Positions 4,643-13,049 of a stretch of 29,535 nt of DNA are shown here, piece after piece. Under the pieces are notes generated by a model. The model saw only the letters and a program-made list of their open reading frames with translations. It searched no databases and was not told the origin of the DNA. This DNA comes from a virus. The DNA lies in the IMG/VR virus record IMGVR_UViG_3300046517_000417, positions 1-29,535 of that record. The stretch is one strand, 5' to 3'. The position numbers and the translations under genes were made by a program. Position 1 is the first letter of the stretch. The number at the start of each line of letters is the position of its first letter.

Positions 4643-6975
4643 GCGATGAACCGATCGAGTTCGGTGTAGCAGATGCACCGAGCGAAGAAGACGAGCGCCA
4701 TGACGACGCCGAGTTCAACCCCGCGATCGAGCCGAAGAGCGCAAAAGCCTGGCTCAACCTCCTGCAGGAGAGCGAGGACAATTTCGAGCCGTGGAACAGG
4801 CACTGCGACAACCTCGACCGGCTCTATGCCAGCCTCGAGCGGCTCTCCAGCGACGGCACCGGCCGCATCAACCGCAACCGCGAATACCAGATGTTCTGGG
4901 CCAATGCCGAAGTGCTCAAGCCGTCGATCTATGCGAAGCCGCCGGTGCCGGTGGTGGCCCCGAAGTTCAAGGACAGGCGCGCGGTGTACCAGGCGGCGAG
5001 CGAAGTCGCCGAACGCTGCGCCGTGGTCGCCTTCGACCTCGCAGGCATCAACGACCTGATGCTCTTGGTGCGCGACGATCTCTCGATGATCAGCCGCGGT
5101 GTCGCCTGGTGCCGCTACGAGGGGGGCGAGAACAGCATCTCAGGCACCGAGCGCGTCTGCATCGACTTCAAGCACCGCAAGGACTTTTTGCATTCGATCT
5201 CCCGCAACTGGAGGGAAGTCACCTGGGTCGCCGGCGCCAGCTATTTGACCCGCGCGCAGGCCCGCAAAAGGTTCGAGAAATATTCCGGCGATGAATACCA
5301 GCGCGCCGACTACCGCGTCGACAAGGAAGCGAAGAACGTCGGCGGCGCCGATGCCCGCGAGCGCGCGAAATTCTGGGAGATCTGGAGCAAGGGCGACAAG
5401 CGCGTGGTCTGGGTCTGCGAAGGCTGCGAGAACATCCTCGATGAAGCCGAGCCGCACCTCGACTTGAGGGAGTTCTTCCCGTGCCCGAAGCCGGCGTTCG
5501 GCACCGTGCAGCGCGGATCATTGGTGCCGGTGCCCGACGCCATGCAGTATCGCGACCAGCTCGACGAGATCAATTTGCTGACCGGCAAGATCCACGCGCT
5601 GTCCGAAGCGCTCGAGGCCAAGGGCTTCTACCCCGCCGGCGGTGCCGAGCTCGCCGACGCCATCCAGGCCGCGGTGGAGACCAATACGCCCGGCCGGCTG
5701 CTGGTGCCGATCTCGAACTGGGCGAGTTTCGGGGGGACGAAAGAGATCATTGTCTGGATGCCGATCGACGTGATCGCGCAGACCGTGCAGGGCCTGGTGG
5801 CGCTGCGCAAGGAGATCATCACCGACATCTACCAGATCATGGGCTTCTCCGACATCATGCGCGGCAGCACCGATCCCAACGAAACCCTCGGCGCGCAGCA
5901 GCTCAAGACCCAGTACGGCTCGACCCGCATCCGCGACAAGCAACAGGAAATGGTTCGCATCGCGAGAGACCTGGTCGAGATCACGCTGGAAATCATCACG
6001 GAGAAGTTCAAGCCCGAAACCATCATCGCGATGAGCCAGACGCAGCTGCCGACCACCGCGATGCAGAAGCAGGCCTACGCGCAGAAGCAGCAGGAGCTGC
6101 AGCAGCAGCTCGGCCAGATGCAGTCCGCCTACGCCCAGGCTTCGGCGGGACAGGCAGACCCGAACCAGGTGCAGCAGCTGCAGGTGCAGATGCAGCAGAC
6201 CATGATGGCCGGCCAGCAGGAGCTGCAGAAGATCGCCGACAAGCCGACCATCGAGCAGGTGCTGCATTTCCTCGGCGACAGCCGCGCGAAAGCCTTCACG
6301 CTCGATATCGAAACCGACAGCACCATCATGGCCGACGAGAACGCCGAGAAGCAACGCCGCGGCGAGTTCATCGGCGTGCTGGCGCAGCTATTGCCGCAGC
6401 TGGCGCAGATGATCCAGGCCGAACCGCGCACCGCGGAATTCTGCGGCGAATTGTTGAAGTTCGCCACCGCCCCGTTCCGCGCCGGCCGCTCGCTCGATGG
6501 CGCGATCGACGGCCTGATCGAACAGATGAAGGCCAAGGGCGACCAGCCGCGCGGCGACGACCCGGCGACCGCGCAAGGCAAGATCATGCTGCAGGTCGAG
6601 CAGATGAAGGACCAGACCGCGCAGAAGAAGATCGACGCCGACGCCCAGCTCGCCCAGGCCGAGCTGCAGATGAAGGACCAGCACAAGGCCGCCGAGCTCG
6701 CCAACCAGCGCCAGCTGAAGCAGATGGAGCTGCAGGCGAAGCAGGGCGACAACGCCGCGAAGGCGCAGGTGCAGAACCAGAAGGCGATCGAAAGCCGCGA
6801 GCAGAACCAGGTCGAGCTGCTCGCCAAGCAGCAGGACATGCAGCTCAACCGGCAGAAGGCCGACCTCGCGATCCAGACCCACAACCTCAAGGCCAGCGAC
6901 CTCGCGCAACGGCAAGGCGAGCGCCAGCAGGCGGCGCAGCTCAAGGCCGCGCAGCTAGGCCAGGGCGGCATATGA
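4639..6975 (+). CDS. Portal protein
   Basis: This 778-aa protein is coupled to the terminase (its ATG at 4639 overlaps the TGA at 4640). The size, the position right after terL, and the body motifs (SAKAWLNLLQESEDNF, ANAEVLKPSIYAKPPVPVV, ITDIYQIMGFSDIMRGSTDP) fit the large portal proteins of short-tailed phages. The portal is a dodecameric ring at one capsid vertex through which DNA enters and leaves. From about residue 480 it is Gln-rich, and residues 640-778 form a long Gln/Lys/Ala coiled coil, comparable to the C-terminal barrel helix of P22-type portals. No truncation or frameshift is seen. Confidence 0.88.
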   Translation: MSDEPIEFGVADAPSEEDERHDDAEFNPAIEPKSAKAWLNLLQESEDNFEPWNRHCDNLDRLYASLERLSSDGTGRINRNREYQMFWANAEVLKPSIYAKPPVPVVAPKFKDRRAVYQAASEVAERCAVVAFDLAGINDLMLLVRDDLSMISRGVAWCRYEGGENSISGTERVCIDFKHRKDFLHSISRNWREVTWVAGASYLTRAQARKRFEKYSGDEYQRADYRVDKEAKNVGGADARERAKFWEIWSKGDKRVVWVCEGCENILDEAEPHLDLREFFPCPKPAFGTVQRGSLVPVPDAMQYRDQLDEINLLTGKIHALSEALEAKGFYPAGGAELADAIQAAVETNTPGRLLVPISNWASFGGTKEIIVWMPIDVIAQTVQGLVALRKEIITDIYQIMGFSDIMRGSTDPNETLGAQQLKTQYGSTRIRDKQQEMVRIARDLVEITLEIITEKFKPETIIAMSQTQLPTTAMQKQAYAQKQQELQQQLGQMQSAYAQASAGQADPNQVQQLQVQMQQTMMAGQQELQKIADKPTIEQVLHFLGDSRAKAFTLDIETDSTIMADENAEKQRRGEFIGVLAQLLPQLAQMIQAEPRTAEFCGELLKFATAPFRAGRSLDGAIDGLIEQMKAKGDQPRGDDPATAQGKIMLQVEQMKDQTAQKKIDADAQLAQAELQMKDQHKAAELANQRQLKQMELQAKQGDNAAKAQVQNQKAIESREQNQVELLAKQQDMQLNRQKADLAIQTHNLKASDLAQRQGERQQAAQLKAAQLGQGGI

Positions 6976-9722
6976 TGCGCCAGCTCTACGATCCCGAGGC
7001 GACAGAGAACGTCGACCCCGAGATCGCGCGGCGGTTCTATGAGACAGCCAGCAACATGGCGATCCAGCCAGGCGCGTCAGACCGCGCAGCCGCGCCGGAT
7101 CCGCGGTGGATATTGGGAGCCACCGCCGCCCAGGACGCCTACCAGCCAGCCGGCGCCGATCCCTGGACCGCGACCAATCCCTACCGGCCAGGCTCCGAGC
7201 CGTGGCAGTTTTTCGAGGACAGCCGCGCCAACGCGCCCTCCGACAAGCCGGTGCCGACCAGCCTGGCCGATATGATCGTGAACACCGGCCGCGGCATCGC
7301 CGGCACCGCGCAAGCCGCAGGCCGATGGCTGAACAAGCCCGCCGCGGAGGGCATCGCCGACATCGGCAGTGTCGCGAAGGGCATCTACGACATCCCGCAA
7401 AAAGCCTACGAGACCGCCGACAGATACAGCCAGGGCGGCGCTTACGACCCTGGCCCGATCCTCAACGCCGCGATGCTCGGCACCTCAGGTGGCCTTCTCG
7501 GCGGCACCGGAGGCGAGGCCGGCGCCGTGCTGCAGGCCGGCATGCGCCGCGGACGACGGCTGCCGCCACCGCCGGCGGCCGCATTGGAAGCCAACCCGCG
7601 CGCCGTGATCGGCGGCAACATGCCGCCCGAGGCGATCGCGGCCGAAACACCGGCACCGCCGGTGCTTGCCACGCCGAAGCCAGGCGAAGGCGGGATGGGC
7701 AGCGTGGTCGAGCCACCGATCACGCCACCGCCGCCGCCAAAAACCTGGGCGCAGGGCCTGCCGCGGCCGGCGCCGGCGGCAAAGTCGACCGAGATCCCGA
7801 GCATCCGCGGCATGCCGGTGCAGGATGCGATCGACATCGCACGCACGCAACCGCATCTGATCAAGTCGGGTGAAGGCTCGGAAGGGCTCTACGTCGGTGG
7901 ACCGCGCAACATCCAGACCAAGCAGCAGCTCAACGCCCAGCGCAAAGCCTTCGATGAATATGTCGCCGCCGATCCGCGCGGCGGTGACTGGTACGAACGC
8001 TATCGCCCCGCCCTGGACCTCTCCACCGGCGGCGTGCCCGAAGCCAACCAGATGGCTTCCGCGATGCACGGCCAATGGTCAGCCGGTGTCGATCCCGGCA
8101 GCGAGTTGCACTATGTGCTGAAGGAGCTCAATTCATCGATCGCAGGCATGCCCGAGCGCGCCAATTACGGCGCCCAGCACCGCGCCTATCTGAACGCGCT
8201 CGCCGCCAATGATCCCTTGCGCATGCAGCTCGCCGACAAGACCGATGAATACCGCAACCAGATCAGCCGCGGCATCCCCGGCGGCGAGCCGCTGGTGCCG
8301 GGCGCCACCGGCGTCAATGACTTCCGCTACCTGCGCAGCTGGGGCTACACCGAGAAAGGCGGCGAACCGCAGAAGGGCGCGCCAGGTGACGCCGCACACC
8401 GCTTCACCGACATGGAAACCGCGCTCGCCGTCGATCGCGCCAACCGCGCCAACCTCGGCGGCCGCAGCGACTGGACCGGCGAGCAGCTGCAGGCCGCTCC
8501 CTGGGTGCGGCAGAAGGCGCTCGACATCCAGGCCCGCGGCGGCAAAAACGAGGACGGCAGTTTCAAGATCAGCTACGACGAGGCGTTCACCCGCGCCAAC
8601 CGCACCATCGCCGACTACTATCCCTCGAAGACCTACAACGCCCCGCACGAAGCGCAGCCAGGGGCAAACACCGGCCACATGACCGGATCGGTCGCCGCCG
8701 ACGACGCCGCGCGGATGGAATACTTCAACGACCCGGCCTCGACCTGGGCCACGGCCCCGCTGCCGGAAGGCGTCACCGGCCCTGGCCGCGATGCCATCTA
8801 TGCCGGCCTGCACACGCCAGGCGCGCCCGGCAACGCGATGCGGGTTTTGCCGAGCGAGCCAATGCGCGGCGTCTACCGCAGGCCAGATGGTGTCATCGAG
8901 AACAACCCCGGCGAGATCGCGCAGCCGATGGGCACATTCACCACGCCGCGCGAATATCCGAAGGACTTTGTCGGCCCGCGCGAGTTTGAGCCGTTCAAGC
9001 GCACCCCCGAAAGCATGCGCGCCATCCTCAACGCCGGCGAACATTTGCGCGCCGCGCTCGATGCACAGAACGCGGGATCCTGGCACAAGGTCTGGGAAGG
9101 CGGGCCGCTGAACCAGAGCAATTCGCTGATCTATCCGCGCAATACTGGCACCCGCGCGCAGATGGGCGAACTGTTCTCGCTGCAGGGCGTCGGTGAGCCG
9201 CGCGGACTGCCCGACGTCACCGACACCGCAAGAGGCAGCCTGCTGACACGCTGGTACCCGCCACCCGAAGGCGGCAAGGCCTTCGATCAGGCGCTGCGCA
9301 AGCGCGAGTTCGAAGTGCCCGGCCTCGGCGAACCGCGGCGCGTCAGGGTCGACAGCGACCTCGCCAACCTGGTCGATGAATGGGCACAGGGCGAAGGTTC
9401 AGGCGCTGTGACGCGCAAGGTGCTGGAGCACATCACCGCCACGCCGGAACTGGAAGCCGCCTTCAACAACAATCCCTACCTGGCCGAGCGTGCGCTGGCG
9501 AAATACGAACGCGACAAGACCGGCGGCACCTGGGCCGGCCGATGGAATGCGCCCAGGGAAGACCTGCAGAACCTGCGCCTGATGGTGGCCGACGGCCCCG
9601 GCTGGATTGATCGCGTGAAAGCCGCGCTCAGGACCGGCGCGGTTTCGCTGCCGGCGGTGGCGGCGCTGATGGTTGGGGCTGCGGCGATGCGCCAGGAGGG
9701 CTCGAGCCGTGAAGGATCGTAA
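6972..9722 (+). CDS. Large phage protein of unknown function (916 aa)
   Basis: The ATG at 6972 overlaps the portal stop. The frame is open 497 codons further upstream through the portal gene, but that part is a shadow. The N-terminal third is Ala/Gly/Pro-rich and includes a Gly-rich segment (AAMLGTSGGLLGG) and a proline linker (residues about 240-275). The middle and C-terminal parts look folded, with many aromatic residues. The C-terminus has a hydrophobic helix (AVSLPAVAALMVGAAAM). Position next to the portal and large size suggest a virion or internal protein. I recognise no catalytic motif and do not assign a function. The last 95 bases overlap a convergent minus-strand gene. Confidence 0.8.
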   Translation: MMRQLYDPEATENVDPEIARRFYETASNMAIQPGASDRAAAPDPRWILGATAAQDAYQPAGADPWTATNPYRPGSEPWQFFEDSRANAPSDKPVPTSLADMIVNTGRGIAGTAQAAGRWLNKPAAEGIADIGSVAKGIYDIPQKAYETADRYSQGGAYDPGPILNAAMLGTSGGLLGGTGGEAGAVLQAGMRRGRRLPPPPAAALEANPRAVIGGNMPPEAIAAETPAPPVLATPKPGEGGMGSVVEPPITPPPPPKTWAQGLPRPAPAAKSTEIPSIRGMPVQDAIDIARTQPHLIKSGEGSEGLYVGGPRNIQTKQQLNAQRKAFDEYVAADPRGGDWYERYRPALDLSTGGVPEANQMASAMHGQWSAGVDPGSELHYVLKELNSSIAGMPERANYGAQHRAYLNALAANDPLRMQLADKTDEYRNQISRGIPGGEPLVPGATGVNDFRYLRSWGYTEKGGEPQKGAPGDAAHRFTDMETALAVDRANRANLGGRSDWTGEQLQAAPWVRQKALDIQARGGKNEDGSFKISYDEAFTRANRTIADYYPSKTYNAPHEAQPGANTGHMTGSVAADDAARMEYFNDPASTWATAPLPEGVTGPGRDAIYAGLHTPGAPGNAMRVLPSEPMRGVYRRPDGVIENNPGEIAQPMGTFTTPREYPKDFVGPREFEPFKRTPESMRAILNAGEHLRAALDAQNAGSWHKVWEGGPLNQSNSLIYPRNTGTRAQMGELFSLQGVGEPRGLPDVTDTARGSLLTRWYPPPEGGKAFDQALRKREFEVPGLGEPRRVRVDSDLANLVDEWAQGEGSGAVTRKVLEHITATPELEAAFNNNPYLAERALAKYERDKTGGTWAGRWNAPREDLQNLRLMVADGPGWIDRVKAALRTGAVSLPAVAALMVGAAAMRQEGSSREGS

Positions 9723-9828
9723 CCCCGCCCTTGGCGCTCGCCATGGCGTAGATCTCGAGCGCCTCTTCCTCGGTGTACGGCGGCTCATGCCACGCGCCAA
9801 GGCCGTCGTCGGTAATGCGTCTAACCAT
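9628..9828 (-). CDS. 66-aa convergent small protein
   Basis: Minus-strand ATG at 9828 preceded by AAGGGGAA, the same kind of site used by the recombinase and the GcrA-like gene. The product begins MVRRITDDGLGAWHEPPYTE and continues with a helical EEALEIYAMASAKGG segment, then a Pro/Ser tail. I recall similar short proteins (RRIT...LGAWHxPPYTEEE) in rhizobial prophages but not their function. The gene is opposite to everything around it, and its 3' end overlaps the 916-aa protein by 95 bases. Confidence 0.6.
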   Translation of the reverse strand: MVRRITDDGLGAWHEPPYTEEEALEIYAMASAKGGVTILHGSSPPGASPQPQPSAPPPPAAKPRRS

Positions 9829-9886
9829 GATGGAAAGTTCCCCTTTTACTTGATGGAACCTAGCCTTTAACCCCGGAGAACACAAG

Positions 9887-10669
9887 ATGGCCCAGAGCGC
9901 GCTGACCGTGACCACGCCGAACCCGACCCCGCCCACCAATATGTCGTTCACCGGCGCCACGCCGCCGAACGCGCCGAACTACACCAAGAACACCTACCTC
10001 AACTGGGTGGGCGTCGGCCAGGATGTCTCGGGCTCGCAGCGCGGCGTGCCGCTCAATACCAACCCGCCGCCGTTCTTCGACAAGGCCGCCGGCGGCGTCG
10101 GCAACGGCCAGACCCTGCAGGCCGCAACGGCTGCGCTCGCATCCGGCACCGGCGCCACCTCGGGCGGAACGGAGAACACCTACCCCGGCTCGGGATCGAC
10201 CGCCGGAACCAACTTCCTCGGCGCCGTGCCGGCGAGCGCCAGCGCGTCCCCCGAAGGCGCCGGCACCGAGACCCTGAACACGCAGAGCTATTCCGCGGCG
10301 ATCTACGCGCCGATCGCGCTGACCACGGTGGGCGTCGGCCCGGCACTGTCGGCGGCAGCGATCGCCGCCGGCCCCAATGCCAACCACGCCTCGAGCCTGT
10401 CGCCGGCGACCAACCCGACGCTGACGACGATCGCGCCGACCACCGCAGTGTCGGGCGCCGGCACCACGGCACTGACGGCCGTCACCGGCGTCGGCTTCAC
10501 CAGGCAGAGCGTGGTCTATGCCAACGGCGTGGCAATCCCGACGGTGTTCGTCTCGAGCACCACGCTGACGGCCACCATGCCGAAGAAAGCCACCGCCGGC
10601 ACCTGGCCGATCACGGTCGTCACCGGCGGCGTCGTCACCACCCTCCCGCAAACCTTTACCTGGACGTGA
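9887..10669 (+). CDS. Virion-type protein with C-terminal Ig-like (IPT/TIG) domain
   Basis: This 260-aa protein follows GGAGAACACAAG. It has a Thr/Ala/Gly-rich N-terminal two-thirds of low complexity with several NTYPGSGS- and GATSGG-type stretches. Residues about 175-260 read as an IPT/TIG-type beta-sandwich: PTLTTIAPTTAVSGAGTT, a GVGF turn, then VVYANGVAIPTVFVSSTTL and a final VTGGVVTTL strand. Such domains decorate phage heads and tails. The next gene also has this fold, so the two may form a decoration or cement layer (inferred from the position between portal and scaffold). Confidence 0.7.
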   Translation: MAQSALTVTTPNPTPPTNMSFTGATPPNAPNYTKNTYLNWVGVGQDVSGSQRGVPLNTNPPPFFDKAAGGVGNGQTLQAATAALASGTGATSGGTENTYPGSGSTAGTNFLGAVPASASASPEGAGTETLNTQSYSAAIYAPIALTTVGVGPALSAAAIAAGPNANHASSLSPATNPTLTTIAPTTAVSGAGTTALTAVTGVGFTRQSVVYANGVAIPTVFVSSTTLTATMPKKATAGTWPITVVTGGVVTTLPQTFTWT

Positions 10670-10672
10670 TCC

Positions 10673-11170
10673 ATGACCACGAAAAAACACGACGACCACG
10701 ACGAGCACGAGCTCGAGCATGAGGGCAAGCATGACGCGAAGGCTCAGGCCAAGCGCGATGCTGAGATCAAGGCCGCTCCCAAGGCCGCCGAGCCCCTGGA
10801 ACAGCCGTTCCCGTTCACCGCCAGCATCAACGAACCGCAGACGGTGTCGCTGCCATTACCGGCCGACGTGGTGGTGCCGAAGCCATCCATCGCGTCACTC
10901 AACCCCGACACCTGCGCGATCGGCGACCCCGACTTCCCGTTGGTGATCAGCGGCGAAAATTTCTTCGCCGACAGCGTCATTCACTTCGCCGCCCACGACG
11001 AGCCGACCACGTTCGACGCCGACGCCAAGACATTGTCGACCGGCATCAAGCCATCGCTGTGGGCCGATCCTGTCACGGTGCAGGTGCAGGTCAAGAACGG
11101 ACCGGAAATTTCCGATCCGGTTGATTTCGAGTTCACAGCAGTGGCTTCGCGTTCGAAGAGAGGCCGCTGA
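10673..11170 (+). CDS. Ig-like (IPT/TIG-type) decoration-like protein with His-rich N-terminus
   Basis: This 165-aa protein starts 3 bases after the previous stop. Residues 5-25 are very rich in His, Asp and Glu (KKHDDHDEHELEHEGKHDAK), which could bind metal or simply be a flexible charged tail. Residues about 70-157 match an Ig-like TIG pattern: PSIASLNPDTCAIGDPDF, VISGENFFADSVIHF, then a last pair of strands VTVQVQVKNG and VDFEFTA. It overlaps the next gene by TGATG. Decoration or host-surface binding is inferred. Confidence 0.65.
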   Translation: MTTKKHDDHDEHELEHEGKHDAKAQAKRDAEIKAAPKAAEPLEQPFPFTASINEPQTVSLPLPADVVVPKPSIASLNPDTCAIGDPDFPLVISGENFFADSVIHFAAHDEPTTFDADAKTLSTGIKPSLWADPVTVQVQVKNGPEISDPVDFEFTAVASRSKRGR

Positions 11171-11373
11171 TGGCGCTGCCCGTTGTCACGGTGGCCTCGG
11201 GCGGCCAGCCGGTGGTCGACGTCACCGCCCTCAATCACAACCTGATCGGCAAGGCCGTGACCGAGAGCCTCAACGGCCGCGGCACCGCCGTGACCAAGGT
11301 CGCCGCCAGCCTCGGCGGCATGGCGGTCTACTACCTGGTGGTCAAGACCGACGGCAGCCAGCACCCGAAATGA
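11170..11373 (+). CDS. Small hypothetical protein (67 aa)
   Basis: Starts at an ATG overlapping the preceding TGA. The product is short and mostly beta-like and polar, with PVVTVASGGQPVVDVT at the N-terminus, then a NHNLIGKAVTES segment and GGMAVYYLVVKTDGS near the end. It overlaps the following ATG as well (ATGA at 11370). Position in the head module suggests a small structural or decoration component; no family is recognised. Confidence 0.6.
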   Translation: MALPVVTVASGGQPVVDVTALNHNLIGKAVTESLNGRGTAVTKVAASLGGMAVYYLVVKTDGSQHPK

Positions 11374-11690
11374 GCGTCGACCTGGTTGAGGTAGAGCCCG
11401 GTAAATGGCGGATCAGGCGGGCCGTGCGTCAGCCCGCGCGCAGCGCCCTCCCGCTGCCCTATGTCATCAGCGACAGCATGCCGCCGACCGAACAAGTCGA
11501 CGGCAAATTCTACGAGAGCAAGCGCGCCTTCCGCGCGGTGGGGCGCGCCAATGGGCTGATCGAGGTGGGCAACGAGAAACCGAAACTGAAGACCACCCGC
11601 GCGAGCGCCGATCCCGCACAGAAGCACGCGCGCCGTGCAGCGCTGCAGAAGGCAGCCGAGAAGTTCAAGGCCGGCATCCGCCTACGCTGA
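11370..11690 (+). CDS. Conserved small phage protein (106 aa)
   Basis: The central segment LPYVISDSMPPTEQVDGKFY, then ESKRAFRAVGRANGLIEVG, is a pattern I recall from short proteins encoded before scaffold/capsid genes in many short-tailed phages. The C-terminal 35 residues are Lys/Arg/Ala-rich and helical. Function unknown. The stop codon falls inside a copy of the palindromic repeat, so the last residues (GIRLR) are encoded by that repeat. Confidence 0.65.
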   Translation: MSVDLVEVEPGKWRIRRAVRQPARSALPLPYVISDSMPPTEQVDGKFYESKRAFRAVGRANGLIEVGNEKPKLKTTRASADPAQKHARRAALQKAAEKFKAGIRLR

Positions 11691-11706
11691 AGCTTCGGCG
11701 AGATAA
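11677..11706 (+). repeat. Palindromic repeat copy 2
   Basis: TCCGCCTACGCT, GA, then AGCTTCGGCGAGAT: a stem with outer arms CGCC/GGCG and inner AGC/GCT pairs. It holds the stop of the 106-aa gene and ends just before the ribosome binding site of the scaffold gene. Confidence 0.7.
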
Positions 11707-11722
11707 ACCTAAGGAGAACTGA

Positions 11723-13015
11723 ATGTCTGACGTTACCGTCGCCCAGCCGGGCGCGGCGCCTTCTGCTGCGCCTGCATCCGCACCGGCACCCGCCTCGCAC
11801 GAGGTGCCGATCAACCAGAACCCGGTCTCGAGCCCGAACCCGGTTGGATCGCAGGCACCGCAAGAGGCCCGCTCGCCTTCCGCGCGCGATGCGCTGCTGA
11901 AAGCCTACGAGCGTGCCCAGAGCCCGCCACCGAAGACCGATCGGCTACACACCGAACGGCCTGCCCCGCCGAAGCCCGCAGAGGCGAAGGCGGGCCACAA
12001 CAACCCGCCCGAAGAGACCCCGAAGTTCGACCTGAAGAAGCGGCCGCCGGCCGATGACGCGCCGAAGGCCGCCAGCGAACAGCCACGCGATCGCGGCAGA
12101 TTTGCTCCCAGGCAGCCAGATGCCAACGCGGCACAAACCGCCGCCGGCACGCAGCCCGCACAGGGCCAGGCGCAGGCCAAACCCTACAAGACACTGCCGC
12201 CACATGCGCCCTATGCCGAGCCGCCGGTGCGGATCTCGGAGCGCGCCAGGCGCGACTGGGCCGACGTGCCCGAGAGCGTGCGCGGCGACATCCACCGCCT
12301 GCAGGGCGAGTTCGCCAAGGCCTATCAATACTACAAGGCCGACCACGAGGCGTTCAAGCCGCTGAAGCAATATCACGAGATGGCGACCCGCCACGGCACC
12401 ACGCTCGATCGCGCGCTCGGCAACTACATCTCGATGGAGAACAAGCTGCGCCAGGACGTCGTCGGCGGGCTCGACGTGATCGTCAACAATTTGCAGATGT
12501 ACCGCCAGGACGGCTCGCAGGTGAACCTGCGCGATGTCGCCTATCACATCCTGTCGCAATCCCCCGAACAGCTGCAGCAGCTGCAGAGCCGGAACGTGCA
12601 GCAGGCCGCAGGCCAGCAGATCGGGGCCCTGCACCAGAAGATCGAGGGGCTTGAGAACACCGTCAAACAGATGCACACTCAGGCGAAGTTCACCTACACA
12701 CGCTCGGCCGTTGACCAGTTCGCTGCCAGCCATCCGAGGTTTGACGAGCTAGGTGACATCATCGAGCAGGAGCTCCAGAGGGGCTTCGACCTCGACACTG
12801 CCTACGCAAGGGCCGCGCTGCTTCGACCGGCCACACACGCGGCTCAGACCCGCCAGACCACCACACCGGCTCAGACCCGACCCACGGACAGATCGATCTA
12901 CGGCGCGCCCGATGTGACTGCCTCAGACGCAGCATCGCGCAGGCCGAGAGAGGCCAGTCCAAACGCGCGCGCGGCGCTGATGAATGCAGCGAAGCGCCTG
13001 AACGGCGCGGCGTAA
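11723..13015 (+). CDS. Scaffolding protein (putative)
   Basis: This 430-aa protein lies directly before the major capsid gene with AAGGAG ahead of its start. The first 180 residues are Pro/Ala-rich and probably disordered. Residues about 185-380 are helical and include a coiled coil (QQIGALHQKIEGLENTVKQM). The C-terminus is Arg/Ala-rich and basic (ARAALMNAAKRLNG), which fits the basic helix that scaffolds of P22-like phages use to bind coat protein. Length and place are typical of phage scaffolds, which fill the prohead during assembly and then leave. The assignment rests on position and architecture, not on a signature motif. Confidence 0.7.
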   Translation: MSDVTVAQPGAAPSAAPASAPAPASHEVPINQNPVSSPNPVGSQAPQEARSPSARDALLKAYERAQSPPPKTDRLHTERPAPPKPAEAKAGHNNPPEETPKFDLKKRPPADDAPKAASEQPRDRGRFAPRQPDANAAQTAAGTQPAQGQAQAKPYKTLPPHAPYAEPPVRISERARRDWADVPESVRGDIHRLQGEFAKAYQYYKADHEAFKPLKQYHEMATRHGTTLDRALGNYISMENKLRQDVVGGLDVIVNNLQMYRQDGSQVNLRDVAYHILSQSPEQLQQLQSRNVQQAAGQQIGALHQKIEGLENTVKQMHTQAKFTYTRSAVDQFAASHPRFDELGDIIEQELQRGFDLDTAYARAALLRPATHAAQTRQTTTPAQTRPTDRSIYGAPDVTASDAASRRPREASPNARAALMNAAKRLNGAA

Positions 13016-13049
13016 GCCGCGTCACATCTGAACCCTTTGTGGAGGCATC

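Noticed and set aside
5481-6971. N-terminal extension of the 916-aa protein through the portal gene
   Set aside because: The sequence is Arg/Ala-rich shadow of the portal frame; the ATG at 6972 overlapping the portal stop is the natural start.
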